A stretch of 20,164 nucleotides of DNA from a virus: IMG/VR virus record IMGVR_UViG_3300010354_000899, positions 1-20,164 of that record; one strand, written 5' to 3'. Positions 1 to 9,718 of this stretch are shown piece by piece (position 1 is the stretch's first letter; every line of letters starts with the position of its first letter). Made by a program: the position numbers and the translations under genes. A model generated the notes under the pieces. The model was not told the DNA's origin. It saw only the letters and a list, made by a program, of their open reading frames with translations, and made no database searches.

Positions 1-15
1 AATCATGATGCCATC

Positions 16-3000
16 CTAGTAGTTACAGTCGTTCGGTGCGCTTTGGAACGGCGACATGCAGTAACCCTGCATGTTGCAGATTTCGTTTGCGTAGAGGAAT
101 TCTGAGCAAACCTGACCGTTGAATGCCGGCGGCGTAACCGGAGGAGTCACAGGAGGCGTAACGGGCGGTGTCACTGGTGGCGTAACTGGAGGAGTCACGG
201 GCGGCGTAACTGGCGGTGTTACTGGCGGGGTCACGGGAGGCGTAACCGGAGGACTTACTGGTGGCGTGTATATGCCATAGCAATCGTTTGGTGCGTTTTG
301 GAACGGCTGCAAGCAGTAGTTCTGACAGCAACAAAGTTCGTTTGCATACAAGAATTCTGAGCACAACTGCCCATCGTTCGCTGGCGGTGTAACTGGTGTT
401 ACTGGAGAAACTGGGGCCACTGGGGCCACTGGTGCCACTGGGGAAACTGGGGAAACTGGGGAAACTGGCGGCGTCACTGGCGCAACAACGGGTCCTTCGT
501 TTGAACCACATCCAGCAATGCAGTACTTGATGTAGTTGTTGTTTCCGTACATAAAAGCAAACAAGGTTCCTTCGGCAGAGCCAGTTGTATCCGATGCATC
601 AAACCAGAACGAAATAGCCCAAGGCGGGCCGGCCAAACCCTCTTCAACGGCATGTGGACGCCAGTAATAAATGCCTTTTGAGTCCGTGCTGGTTGTGCTT
701 GCCGGGTCTCGCACTTCTATGTTTTGAATCAGCGCTTCACCGTTGCCAATCAAAATTCCTGCTGCAGAAATTTCGCCGGTTCCAGAGTTTGCATTTGGGT
801 CGAACACCATTGGTGTTCCGCCAGTCGACTGGAGTTCTCCAGTTGCAAGAATCTCCCAGTCTCCAATGAATCCTTGCGTCGCGGAAATTGTTCCAGTGAT
901 GTCGGCGTTATCAGCCACAAGATTTCCCGCGTTATCAACGGCAAAGTTTGAGCCGATAGTGATGCTTCCTCCAGTTATATCTCCTGAGAAATCTCCTGCT
1001 GTTGCTGTTATATATCCACCAGAGGTGACAGAAAATGGAGCGGTGGCAAAACTCGCCGAACCCATCCACATGTCTCCACCTGCATTGACATGAAAAGACG
1101 TGCTATCAGCACCGCCAACGTCGATAGTCGCACCAACAATTTGACCAATAAAATATCCGTCTTGTGTATAAAAATCACCGGTATGTGAATCAATTTGAGT
1201 AACAATGTCTCCTGCGTTGTTGTAGGCAAACAAACCGTTTCCATTGATAACCAGGCGCGGATTTGTGGTACCAGTTTGAAGTGTTGGAGCAGTAAGTGTT
1301 CCTTGTACCCATGCTCCGTTACGAATCGTCACTTGGTTTAGTTCAGCGTTCCCATCTGCTTCAATCGTCCAACCACTTGTGTTTTGAACGTAATTGTTCG
1401 AGCGAATTGCGCCATTCAGTACCACTTGCGCGCTGGCAGAAGCGGTGAACGGGAAAGGGTCGGAAGGTACGCCAGACTGACCATTTGCCGTATACGGAAC
1501 AATTGTGAAGTTGTATTGTCTTCCAGGTGCTCCCAAATTCTCGAACGCTGCGGAAGTTTGACTTGCTGGGACCGTCACGGAATGTCGCTCTATTACCCTG
1601 ACAACATCCCCTGAGGTATATGTGCCAGACGGTATGTCAGGACCAACGTCATCAAAAGTAAAAGAAGCACTTGCGGAACTGGTCAAAAAAACATTTGTTC
1701 GGTCAAAATAATTGTTTGTTGTGTCATAGATGTTTATCCAATCTCCAACACCAAAACCAGTTGAAGCACTGAGTTGAACATAGGCAATATTGCCATCTCG
1801 GTAAATGTTTGTTATCGGATAGGTGATTGCAATTCCTACATTGTCTTGTTCTTCTCGGTATACCACCGCTTCATACTGGACTGCGCTCGTGTTGTCTGCT
1901 GGTTCCCAGCCAACAACAACGCGATTGCTTAGTCCCTGAACTTCGGCACCGATTGACGTCCCCGTCGGTTTCAATGGCTTGGAAGAAGTACCGCGCAGAG
2001 TAAATGTGGGTACGTCCGCGGCAGATAAGCGGCCGTAGTTTGCTGCATATTTGAGATTCGTGGCTATGTCAGCAAAAATATCCCCGAATGTCACCTCGAC
2101 AGTTTCATTTCCTGCCTCGTCAACTGCTACGCCGATTGCACTTATGATTCGCTCGCTAAAAGTACCGGTATCAATCTCAACCAAAACCTTGTCGCCAATA
2201 TCAAAGTCAAACCAAGCGAGCATTCCATCACGCTCAGTAAACTGAGCGGTGATTTGCAACTTGCCGTCTTTCACCTGCCTTACCGCAGATGCGGTGATGT
2301 TTGCCACTGCAGGAGCGTCGTCTGCGGTATTTTCCACAAACATTTCTCTGAATCCGTACGTGCCTGTTCGCTCAGAAATTTGTCTGTCTAAGTTGAAACC
2401 GTCGGAGCCATAAACGACCGTGCGCATTTCCGATACAGATGTTCGAGTCTCTACCGACGAAAGCATTGGAAGACTAAACAAGAGGGCCGCAGAGCCTGAA
2501 GTCATGTCGTTGTTGAATGCTCCGTCAAATACCACGGTGTCTGTAACAAACGGCCGAACGGCGATACTTATGACGCCAAGTGGGGATACGTGCCAGTCAA
2601 CTCCAGTATTTGCAGATACTTCGTTTAAAACATCCAGCAATGTGCGACCTACGGCGATATTAAAATTGCCACCGTCTTTTACGACCTGACCCTTTGAGTC
2701 GGTCTTACCGAGTGAGGAATTTAGGGTCGAGTCGAGCGACAATGGCCAATCGACTGCGTATCCAGTTCCACCTCGTCCGTAAAGTGTTTTTACCGTTCCA
2801 AAATCCGCTTTTTTTGTTGAATATTCGTAACCCGTATCCGCTTCCTTGAACAGGACGTAGAAAGCAGATATGCCAGTAAACGAGCCGAGCGAGACCAAGG
2901 TCCAAACGAGCGAAACCGAGCCAACTTGATTCGAGTTTGAAAGACCACCGTTGTTGCTTAGCGACCAAGACGTGTACCCGTTTGTGTTTCCTTCGTTGAC

Positions 3001-3747
3001 AAAAGCGGCATTATCTACTGCAAGGTCATCAATTGGAGAACCGTCTGCCCGAGCAGTTCGCTGGATTACCCACGGTGTTCCTGCTGAACCAACCGAAGCA
3101 ATCCAGTAAATGCCGTTGTGGGCGGCATTGGACTGGTCTTTTACGAGAACAGTATCTCCGACAACCAAGTCATTGACACCATCTATACCGCCACTGTTAT
3201 TGATTGAGCCGTTTGATGTCGCGGTAAGTCGCGCTCCGGCACCAGGGACATCTGTTTGTGGGCCATTTGTATAGTTGGCAGAAAGATTTGCAGTCGTGGC
3301 CACGCGAACGTTGTAGGCGTACCCAGGGAAAAGTCTGTCAAAGAATCGTGGTCTTTGTGTAGTTCCTGCAGTCGCTCGTGCCTGATTGGTGAAATCTTCC
3401 GGTAGTACGATTCCCCATTCGAGTGCAGCGCCAATGCCTCGCCCGCCCAAAGTCAGCGGCTGACTTACTCCTGCTCTGTCGACCTGAACGTCTTCAATAA
3501 AGAAAGTAAATACCGAAGTACCGTCGCGACGTATCTGAAGCGCGTATGGACCTTCTAGTAACGAGTCGCCTCGGTCTGCCTGAAATGCAGCAAAGAACGG
3601 GTCGCTAAAGTCGTGCTCCAAAGTCGCAGAACCGACATCGTTAAGTTGGTCTGAAAACTGAATGCTCTTCCAGCGCGGGACATACGCAATTCTTTGGGCT
3701 GGGTCGTTTGCTAGAACAACCCAGACATCCCAGGTCGTTTTCGCCAT
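16..3747 (-). CDS. Tail hub / tip protein (ReqiPepy6 Gp37-like) fused to a fibre with Cys-rich C-terminal modules
   Basis: Structural virion protein of 1243 aa at the tail tip, probably hub plus host-contacting fibre. Residues 1-150 and about 290-560 resemble the siphovirus Gp37-like/Tal hub (for example the [19 protein letters not shown] stretch near 369-387). The hub is interrupted at about 160-290 by the common phage tail domain containing [15 protein letters not shown] and a final W. A fibronectin-III-like region (about 594-770) is itself split by a [12 protein letters not shown]-type beta domain (about 645-718). Residues 775-1060 are Gly/Asn/Thr-rich fibre repeats. The C-terminus is Pro-rich repeat, Cys module, Pro-rich repeat, Cys module. 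The ATG overlaps the stop of the distal tail gene by one base (TAATG), implying translational coupling. It is the last gene of the tail operon visible here. Domain names are pattern recognition from the translation, not searches. Confidence 0.85.
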   Translation of the reverse strand: MAKTTWDVWVVLANDPAQRIAYVPRWKSIQFSDQLNDVGSATLEHDFSDPFFAAFQADRGDSLLEGPYALQIRRDGTSVFTFFIEDVQVDRAGVSQPLTLGGRGIGAALEWGIVLPEDFTNQARATAGTTQRPRFFDRLFPGYAYNVRVATTANLSANYTNGPQTDVPGAGARLTATSNGSINNSGGIDGVNDLVVGDTVLVKDQSNAAHNGIYWIASVGSAGTPWVIQRTARADGSPIDDLAVDNAAFVNEGNTNGYTSWSLSNNGGLSNSNQVGSVSLVWTLVSLGSFTGISAFYVLFKEADTGYEYSTKKADFGTVKTLYGRGGTGYAVDWPLSLDSTLNSSLGKTDSKGQVVKDGGNFNIAVGRTLLDVLNEVSANTGVDWHVSPLGVISIAVRPFVTDTVVFDGAFNNDMTSGSAALLFSLPMLSSVETRTSVSEMRTVVYGSDGFNLDRQISERTGTYGFREMFVENTADDAPAVANITASAVRQVKDGKLQITAQFTERDGMLAWFDFDIGDKVLVEIDTGTFSERIISAIGVAVDEAGNETVEVTFGDIFADIATNLKYAANYGRLSAADVPTFTLRGTSSKPLKPTGTSIGAEVQGLSNRVVVGWEPADNTSAVQYEAVVYREEQDNVGIAITYPITNIYRDGNIAYVQLSASTGFGVGDWINIYDTTNNYFDRTNVFLTSSASASFTFDDVGPDIPSGTYTSGDVVRVIERHSVTVPASQTSAAFENLGAPGRQYNFTIVPYTANGQSGVPSDPFPFTASASAQVVLNGAIRSNNYVQNTSGWTIEADGNAELNQVTIRNGAWVQGTLTAPTLQTGTTNPRLVINGNGLFAYNNAGDIVTQIDSHTGDFYTQDGYFIGQIVGATIDVGGADSTSFHVNAGGDMWMGSASFATAPFSVTSGGYITATAGDFSGDITGGSITIGSNFAVDNAGNLVADNADITGTISATQGFIGDWEILATGELQSTGGTPMVFDPNANSGTGEISAAGILIGNGEALIQNIEVRDPASTTSTDSKGIYYWRPHAVEEGLAGPPWAISFWFDASDTTGSAEGTLFAFMYGNNNYIKYCIAGCGSNEGPVVAPVTPPVSPVSPVSPVAPVAPVAPVSPVTPVTPPANDGQLCSEFLYANELCCCQNYCLQPFQNAPNDCYGIYTPPVSPPVTPPVTPPVTPPVTPPVTPPVTPPVTPPVTPPVTPPVTPPAFNGQVCSEFLYANEICNMQGYCMSPFQSAPNDCNY
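19..122 (-). repeat. Cys-rich module, copy 2 (C-terminal end of the hub/fibre)
   Basis: Encodes about 35 aa ending the protein, with the pattern [15 protein letters not shown], YC, PFQxAPNDC. It has four cysteines. It is clearly homologous, at both DNA and protein level, to the module at about 271-378, and so is a within-gene duplication. Confidence 0.85.
128..264 (-). repeat. 12-bp tandem repeat encoding (PPVT)n
   Basis: Eleven in-frame 12-bp units encode Pro-Pro-Val-Thr; one unit reads Val-Ser instead of Val-Thr. Third codon positions vary (GTAAC, GTCAC, GTTAC on the + strand), so the repeat is held at the protein level and is not a pure recent microsatellite. It probably forms a stiff polyproline-type spacer between the two Cys modules. 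Confidence 0.9.
271..378 (-). repeat. Cys-rich module, copy 1
   Basis: Encodes about 35 aa with the pattern [15 protein letters not shown], then two more adjacent Cys, YC and PFQxAPNDC. It has six cysteines, two more than copy 2 (a CCC run replaces CNM). It is flanked on both sides by Pro-rich repeats. Confidence 0.85.
391..480 (-). repeat. 9-bp tandem repeat encoding PV(S/A/T) triplets
   Basis: Consecutive 9-bp units encode Pro-Val-Ser, Pro-Val-Ala and Pro-Val-Thr. Three identical GGGGAAACT units sit next to three GGGGCCACT-type units (+ strand). They form the spacer before Cys module 1. Identical neighbouring copies make this stretch the more likely of the two repeats to change length by slippage. 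Confidence 0.8.
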
Positions 3748-4619
3748 TAGTAATATGCCTTCCTATAAGAAATACTTACAGTTCCAGTCCCACTCATTGC
3801 AGAGAATGTCACATCATTCGCCAACGGGAACAACTCAAACCAGGACTGACGAGCGCCAGCACGATAGAGATAGGCTATGTCGTTCACTGCGTTTTTTTCT
3901 AGCGTCAAAGCATCTGTGTCAATGACTACAGACTGGCCAGTTGGTATGGTCCCGTTGTAGCCGATTGACGAAAGGCTGTCCGGATATGTCTCGTTAGTTA
4001 TCTTCGGGTTTTGAAGATTTGATGTTGATGTAAAAGTTATCGTCATATATGTCGACGGTGCTGTCCCAACTGCAGATGCCGGCATTGGAACTGCAATATT
4101 TGAACCAGAAAATGCAGCAGAAGCAGAGAACGAGGTCGGTGAAAACCACCTTGGGTCAGGAAACTGTACATCAACACTGAATTCTGTGTAGTTCAACTCG
4201 CGGTGGTCGGACACGTTTATTGCACTGACCACTTCTCCGTAAGCAACCCTTGATGAGTAGACGCCTGGGTTAGACGGGTCTACGCGCACATGAGTTACGG
4301 TGAGAAGTTGTGGCATTTCGTTGAGAAGATTGAATACGGTGTCGTAGTTCTCGTTAAACTGAGAGCGTCGACCAGCCTCTGTAGTTGCAACAGAGCCGCT
4401 GACCGGGTCATTATCGGTAATCCAAATTGTCCAAGTTTCATTGCGCACATCAAGGCGCTTTTCGCGCCACTGTTGACCATGAATGATTGCGGAACCGACG
4501 TTGTCGCCCTTTTTGGCCGGTATCTCTCGCTCAACATTGGACAGCATGTATCCATGAGTGGCAAGTTCGACGCCATTGACGTCGTACCATTCAAGGACTT
4601 TTGGAAGAACTGTTGCCAT
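3747..4619 (-). CDS. Distal tail protein (Dit-like, Sipho_tail family)
   Basis: A 290-aa protein that probably forms the ring joining the tail tube to the tip hub. Supporting features are position and composition: it lies directly after the tape measure gene (5-base gap) and directly before the hub gene (1-base overlap). Its N-terminal half has the expected WYDVNGVEL opening, the EREIPAKKGDNVGS stretch and a central PDPRWFSP motif. The C-terminal half is a beta-rich domain of the sort that carries galectin-like folds in other Dit proteins. The size suits a Dit with a C-terminal domain. Start ATG is the natural choice, given the short gap to the tape measure gene. No catalytic residues are expected. 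Confidence 0.82.
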   Translation of the reverse strand: MATVLPKVLEWYDVNGVELATHGYMLSNVEREIPAKKGDNVGSAIIHGQQWREKRLDVRNETWTIWITDNDPVSGSVATTEAGRRSQFNENYDTVFNLLNEMPQLLTVTHVRVDPSNPGVYSSRVAYGEVVSAINVSDHRELNYTEFSVDVQFPDPRWFSPTSFSASAAFSGSNIAVPMPASAVGTAPSTYMTITFTSTSNLQNPKITNETYPDSLSSIGYNGTIPTGQSVVIDTDALTLEKNAVNDIAYLYRAGARQSWFELFPLANDVTFSAMSGTGTVSISYRKAYY

Positions 4620-4624
4620 TTACA

Positions 4625-7600
4625 TCACCCGAACAAACCGCTGTTAGCCAGAACCTTCATACGGCGAGTAATTGAGTCTTCTGCTGCTGCCGGTACTGGA
4701 TTGTTTACTGTGACGACAATATTATTTGCTGGCGCTGCCGAACTTGCTGCACCCTTGCTGTCATTTGTCCTGGTGTAGCGCTCAAGGGCCGACGTGGTGA
4801 CGATAGTTCCAGACACCTTTGGCACGAACATTTCCGGACCACGTTCGCCGACCATGTAGGGGCTCATCCCGGAAACAGGACCTCCGACTGCTTTTCCAAC
4901 AAACTTGACTTTGCCAGTATTTACATCACGAACGTAGTACCCGCCTCGTCCAGCCGAATAAAAACCGCCTTTTGTGAGGTCGCCAAGAGTGTCACCGCCC
5001 AGGTCCGTGTCGTCGGCGGGTTTTGAATCGTCTTTTTTGCCGCCGCCACTACTGCTGATAATCACGTCAACGGGTATCTTCAACTGCAATGGAGACTTGG
5101 CAAATCGTTCGTTCGCTCCGATTTCAATTGCCTTTGCTATTGACGGACCCATCGACTTGAGAATCGAGGCAAACTCAGAATTGGGGTCGATTAGGCCTTT
5201 GCCCATATTCACGAACGATGCTCCGACAGCCTTTGTCATGATGTCTGCGTTGGTGCCAATCGATGTGAGTTGACCGAAAACACCTGCTGGTCCAAGCATC
5301 TTGGAGTCAAACTTCGTTTTTGTCGTGTCAACTTCGACGCCCATAGCGTTGACGTATCCGCCCACGGTAGATACGAAAGTCCCGGCAGAAGTTCCTATCG
5401 TCGTCAGGTCTACCGAGCCAACCTGCAGTTTTCCACTGGCAATTCCTGTTGCCGTAGCAAGGTCGTTGTAGACCTTGTTGAGTTCTGTGTGATTCATGTA
5501 CAGGTTTGCCGCTGCTTCTTGCAGGTCCTGATATGACTCAAGAATCTTGACAGTTGCGCTGGCTACTTCCAACTGGGCATTTTCAATATTTACTGCGGCG
5601 TCAACTGAAGCATTCTGAGCGTTGAGAACCTCGTCAGAAACCTCGCTGGCCGCAGCGCGAGCCTCAAACAACGCAATCTCTGCGTCAACCAAATCCACGT
5701 ACGAAGCGCGACCCATCGCGTAATCGCGCGAAACTCGCTCAAAGTCAAGTTGCAGCGCATCCAATTGCGCCTGTTCGTATCCCGTCACCATCGCCCCGCC
5801 ATCAGCGCCAAACCGCGTCTCTGCATATGACTGGGAGCGCAGGGCTTTCTGACGGCGTGACTCAAGGCCTCGCTGCATGTTGATGAGTTTTGCCAGGTCC
5901 GTCTTTGCTTTTCTGAAGTCAAGTTGCGAACGGATATAACTGCCCAACGAGCCAATGATGTCTTTCATGCGGCTCATTGTTTCCTGCACGAAGTCCTGGG
6001 CTGGTGTTTCTACGTTGCCTTTCTTTTCCAAGAAATTCTTCATGAACATGGACAGGCTCTTGTTTCCGCCAGATTTGAACGCTGATTTCATCGCGCTGTC
6101 CAGTGCGCCGGAAAGAGCGCCTCGGAATCGACCGGATTTTGTCTCATTGGTAAAGCCGACGGAAATACCTTGCGCAAGTGGCTTACCGACTTCTTTTTCA
6201 GTTCGCTTTGACGGGCTCGAAATGGCGAACGTGTCCTTGATTGCTTTGATAACCGTTTCGGAAGCAGCCCCAGCAGCAGCCTTCAGGGCCGGTTCTCCAG
6301 CCTTGATGCCTTCGGCGATTCCGTTTGAGATTGCCGTTCCGATGCCGTTTGAATCTTTATTAACGGCTTCTGCCTCGTTCAGCAGTGTGTCGGCAATTTC
6401 TGGACCAAAGCCGATTTGGTCGAACAGGGCCTGAATCTCTCCTGCTGACAGTCCAGCCTTGATTCCTTCTGCGAAGATGAGAGCAGTACCTTGACCAAGG
6501 GCCCTAGTTGCTTTTGCGGAGTCTCCAGAAGCAGCAGCAACGTTTACGACGTCCAATACAGACTGAGCGGCCTTGATGATTGATTCCTTGGCTTTGTCGG
6601 CATTCTCAGAGCCACTTGAAATGTCGGCACCGCTTTCTTTTACAGCCGGCCCAATATCACGCAACGAATCACGGAAGTCCATGTTTGCCTGAACCGCGTC
6701 AAGTTTGAGCCCCATAAGGGCTCGTTGGCCGTTTTCGTAGTTCTTGATTGCCTCTGTTGCAGCATCATAAGCCTCTACTGCATCTCGTACCGCAGGAGCC
6801 AAACCACTTTCAAACTTGCCAGCCACATCGTCCACTGAGGACAGAATGCGTTCTGCGCCATCAGCGGTTTGTCCTTGCGCAGCACGGTGAACGGCGTATT
6901 CTTTGTTGAGGATTTCAAACGCTTTTACGTTTCCTGCAGCACCATCATCTAGTCCACGCATGGACTTTCGTAGTTTGGACAACATGGCATCAACTTCAGC
7001 CTGAGTGTCAAGGCCAAACATAGTCGCAATAGAACGTCGTGCAACTGTTTCGTTGTCTTTTTTAAGGAACAAGTTGCGGAGATTGCCGAACTTGTCTCCA
7101 ACCAAATCCATTTCTTCTGTGAGTCCGGTCAGAGCGGGACCAAATGTTTTGGCAAAAATGTCAGACTGTTCTTGGGCGCTTTGGCCCATGAAATCCGCGT
7201 TGCTGGTGAACTGGTCCATTGCCAAAAGGAGTGGCCCAAAGTCTCCAGTCCGCTGAATTCCTTCGGTGAATGCCTTACCAAACTGACCGAGTTGGTCAGA
7301 AACGTTGTAGTCAGCCAAAGACATGCGGCTGATGAAATCCTGTAACCCTTTCGCTGGGTCAATTTTGCCCATGTTCTCGGTGAAGTTGTTGCTGACCGCC
7401 GCAGCATCGACCAAGCCAATATTTATTATCGCATCAGTTACCTTGTTGCTTGTTGCAAATGCGACGTCTCTGGCGGTTCCTGCTTGGTCTAGCGCCGTTT
7501 GGATTGCAGACGCATCAAGTGTGAAATACTCGGCGAAGAAATTTATGAGGTCTTTCTGAGTTTCTCTTGTTTGACCAGCAAACAGTGTCTGGAGGAACGA

Positions 7601-9442
7601 TGCCACATATCGTGATTTCACCTTCGCATCTGACAAATTTTGTAGCGACGTGTTGATGGCTGGCAAAAAGTCTGGAGCGTTTTCTTCAAACTGTTGCTTG
7701 ATTCGCTCGCTCGTCGCCTTGATTTTGGCTTCTTTGTAGTCGATATCGGCAGACAGGATAATTCCAGATTGAGCGTATTTGATGGTTTCGTCAAGAACTT
7801 CGTTTACCTGCTTGATTCCCTTTGCTGTTCCAACAATTTCTTTTTCTCCGCCGAACATCTTGCCGAATATCCACTTCATCCCCTTGAATGCTTCAATGGC
7901 AAGCATGATGACCATTAGACCAACGCTTGCAACGGCAATCGCTTTTGAAACCATGGAAACAGATACGGCGACCATTTTGAGTGCGCCAGACAAAAGCGTG
8001 CTTGATGCAGTCCAGTAACCAAAAGTCTTAGTAACTGTTCCGGTGGCCGTAGTTGCGGTAACAGTGGCGGTCGTGTATCGCTGCACTTCTTTGGTGAGGG
8101 CGTTGTATCGGAATTGTGTGCCGAACAGGCTGATTTGAACGTTTGAGAACAAACGAATAAAAGCGGATTGTGTTTTAAGCAAAGTTGCAAACACCGTGAT
8201 TGCTATGGCAACAACTCCAACCAAGCGAATAAACGGAGCGGCAAACTTGTTCCCTGCAATTTTACCAACGAATTTTGCAACACCGGTAGCAAGTTTCAAA
8301 AGGTCGGCAACCAGTGGTTTCAATGAATCGCCGAGGTTAATAAGGGCGGCTTGTTGCTCGGCCAATGCGGTATTGAACTTTGCATCAATCGTTTGCGTAT
8401 ATGTCTCGAACGCATAATTCAAGTCGCCGCTCGCATTGTTCATTCGTTCAAAAATCACCGCATTTTCTTCTGCAGCAGGACCCATGAGCGAAAGGACTGC
8501 AGTCAACGCACGAACGTTACCGAATACCTTCGTGAAGTCAGAAGCATTTTCAACACCACCAAGGCGAGTGCTCAATTCCTGAAGTGCTGGGAAGAGTCCT
8601 TTTGTTTGCACGTTTTCGCGAATTTCTTCCGCACTTGTTCCGACCGCCTTCAGTGCTTCCGCACCTTGCTTTGACGGCTTCAGCAATTGAGACAGCGTCT
8701 GACGTACGTAGATGGCTGCTGTTCCTGCCGACAAACCACCTCGCGAGAGAGCGGCGATAGCGGCAGACACGTCTTCAAAACTTGCACCGAATGCAGCAGC
8801 GACTGGGAGAACCTTGCCGAGCGCCGGAGCGAAGGTGTCGGCTTCGGCCTTACCTTCTCGCACTGTCGCCACGAGGATGTCCGTTGCTTGTGCTGCGCTG
8901 TAGTTTTCTGTACCGTACGCATTGAGGGTCGACGTGACGGCATCCGCCACCGTTCGTGTATCTCCGAGGCCTGCGGCTGCTGCTTTAGCCGATGCCTCAA
9001 GCACTTCCATTGCGACTGTTGCATCTTTGATGCCGGCTGATGTTATGTAGTAAAGGGCGTCAGCGAGTTCCAATGGGGCGCGTGTCGTTTCTCCACCAAG
9101 TTTGAGAACCTGCTTGCGCATCGACTCCATCGAGTCGGTTCCAATGTTCACCAAACCCTTGATTCGGTTAAACGAAAGTTCAAACTGGCGGGACATTTGA
9201 ATTGCTTGTTTGCCAATGTTCATGAACGCGCCAGCAACTGTGTATTTCATCAACATCGCCGACTGGCGCATTGCGTCGCCAAGGGTTCGCGTAGAGATGG
9301 TTCCCATGGCCATCGTCTTGGACATCATGCTGCTTGTCCTTGTGACGTTGCTCATTGCGCGAGCAGCATTCGCAGCACCGGTAGTGGTGATGCGAATCGA
9401 TACGTTAATCGGCGGTACGCCGCCTGCTGCTGATGCCGGCAT
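4625..9442 (-). CDS. Tail tape measure protein
   Basis: A 1605-aa protein that sets tail length and is carried inside the tail tube. Residues 95-330 match the PhageMin_Tail/TP901 type (Ala-rich helical, with the TRAPLELADALYYITSAGI and GLSAGTAAIYVRQTLSQLL stretches). Two hydrophobic segments at about 401-424 and 490-518 are typical of tape measures and may act in DNA entry. A long helical region follows. Near the C-terminus is the family signature VGERGPEMFVP (about 1531-1541) after a Gly-rich GGPVSG loop. The start ATG has only a weak Shine-Dalgarno sequence, and the frame is closed just upstream, so the start is fixed. It lies directly after the assembly chaperones, the canonical siphophage order. 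By the usual 0.15 nm per residue rule the tail would be about 240 nm. Confidence 0.95.
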   Translation of the reverse strand: MPASAAGGVPPINVSIRITTTGAANAARAMSNVTRTSSMMSKTMAMGTISTRTLGDAMRQSAMLMKYTVAGAFMNIGKQAIQMSRQFELSFNRIKGLVNIGTDSMESMRKQVLKLGGETTRAPLELADALYYITSAGIKDATVAMEVLEASAKAAAAGLGDTRTVADAVTSTLNAYGTENYSAAQATDILVATVREGKAEADTFAPALGKVLPVAAAFGASFEDVSAAIAALSRGGLSAGTAAIYVRQTLSQLLKPSKQGAEALKAVGTSAEEIRENVQTKGLFPALQELSTRLGGVENASDFTKVFGNVRALTAVLSLMGPAAEENAVIFERMNNASGDLNYAFETYTQTIDAKFNTALAEQQAALINLGDSLKPLVADLLKLATGVAKFVGKIAGNKFAAPFIRLVGVVAIAITVFATLLKTQSAFIRLFSNVQISLFGTQFRYNALTKEVQRYTTATVTATTATGTVTKTFGYWTASSTLLSGALKMVAVSVSMVSKAIAVASVGLMVIMLAIEAFKGMKWIFGKMFGGEKEIVGTAKGIKQVNEVLDETIKYAQSGIILSADIDYKEAKIKATSERIKQQFEENAPDFLPAINTSLQNLSDAKVKSRYVASFLQTLFAGQTRETQKDLINFFAEYFTLDASAIQTALDQAGTARDVAFATSNKVTDAIINIGLVDAAAVSNNFTENMGKIDPAKGLQDFISRMSLADYNVSDQLGQFGKAFTEGIQRTGDFGPLLLAMDQFTSNADFMGQSAQEQSDIFAKTFGPALTGLTEEMDLVGDKFGNLRNLFLKKDNETVARRSIATMFGLDTQAEVDAMLSKLRKSMRGLDDGAAGNVKAFEILNKEYAVHRAAQGQTADGAERILSSVDDVAGKFESGLAPAVRDAVEAYDAATEAIKNYENGQRALMGLKLDAVQANMDFRDSLRDIGPAVKESGADISSGSENADKAKESIIKAAQSVLDVVNVAAASGDSAKATRALGQGTALIFAEGIKAGLSAGEIQALFDQIGFGPEIADTLLNEAEAVNKDSNGIGTAISNGIAEGIKAGEPALKAAAGAASETVIKAIKDTFAISSPSKRTEKEVGKPLAQGISVGFTNETKSGRFRGALSGALDSAMKSAFKSGGNKSLSMFMKNFLEKKGNVETPAQDFVQETMSRMKDIIGSLGSYIRSQLDFRKAKTDLAKLINMQRGLESRRQKALRSQSYAETRFGADGGAMVTGYEQAQLDALQLDFERVSRDYAMGRASYVDLVDAEIALFEARAAASEVSDEVLNAQNASVDAAVNIENAQLEVASATVKILESYQDLQEAAANLYMNHTELNKVYNDLATATGIASGKLQVGSVDLTTIGTSAGTFVSTVGGYVNAMGVEVDTTKTKFDSKMLGPAGVFGQLTSIGTNADIMTKAVGASFVNMGKGLIDPNSEFASILKSMGPSIAKAIEIGANERFAKSPLQLKIPVDVIISSSGGGKKDDSKPADDTDLGGDTLGDLTKGGFYSAGRGGYYVRDVNTGKVKFVGKAVGGPVSGMSPYMVGERGPEMFVPKVSGTIVTTSALERYTRTNDSKGAASSAAPANNIVVTVNNPVPAAAEDSITRRMKVLANSGLFG

Positions 9443-9457
9443 ACGAGTATTTTCTCA

Positions 9458-9493
9458 TAGCCTTGTCAAATACGCAAACGACGAAAAAGGCTA
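9458..9493 (-). other. Inverted repeat between chaperone G-T and tape measure genes
   Basis: Arms TAGCCTT (9458-9464) and AAGGCTA (9487-9493) are exact 7-base complements with a 22-base loop. One arm contains the stop codon of the frameshifted chaperone. It lies where the tape measure ribosome-binding site should be, and that gene has no good Shine-Dalgarno sequence, so the fold might limit its translation. The loop is long and chance cannot be excluded. Confidence 0.35.
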
Positions 9494-9718
9494 GGTCTTG
9501 TTGACAGCCAATCCCATCTGGGCAGCGAATGCCATGAGTTGTTCAGCGCCAGCGCGCTGCTTCATCCAGCCTTTTGCTTCAAAGACTGCTCCGACTTGAG
9601 CCGGGCTTAGTTCCCAGAAGATTTCGAGCGACTGGCCCGTTTGGGCCCAGAGTCCGTACCACTGTGCCCAAGGGAGTCGTTGTCCTCGTTCTTGTCCAGC
9701 GCCTCGTTGAGTAGTCTT
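9491..9718 (-). CDS. Tail assembly chaperone, T extension (reached by -1 frameshift)
   Basis: A 75-codon extension in the -1 frame relative to the chaperone gene upstream. It is expressed only if ribosomes slip near 9717-9723. The product would be a 214-aa G-T fusion: 139 aa from G and then about 75 aa. The extension has the features expected of the second half of such chaperones, a Trp-rich stretch (LPWAQWYGLWAQTGQ) and then EIFWELSPAQVGAVFEAKGW, close to the FWxLTPxE motif of siphophage G-T proteins. It ends 48 bases before the tape measure gene. G-T proteins bind the tape measure and recruit tail tube subunits. An ATG at 9799 in this frame exists but encodes an Arg/Gln-rich shadow, so independent initiation is unlikely. 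Confidence 0.75.
   Translation of the reverse strand, partial: KTTQRGAGQERGQRLPWAQWYGLWAQTGQSLEIFWELSPAQVGAVFEAKGWMKQRAGAEQLMAFAAQMGLAVNKT

Noticed and set aside
128-264. CRISPR-like array from regularly spaced repeats
   Set aside because: The period is 12 bp with no spacers, and it is an in-frame (PPVT)n coding repeat.
16-3747. Diversity-generating retroelement target in the fibre C-terminus
   Set aside because: No reverse transcriptase gene or template repeat is present in the window, and the two Cys modules differ at many bases, not only at A positions.
4290-4778. 162-aa + strand open frame spanning the tape measure/distal tail junction
   Set aside because: It lies antisense to two well-supported tail genes and its protein has no coherent domain pattern.
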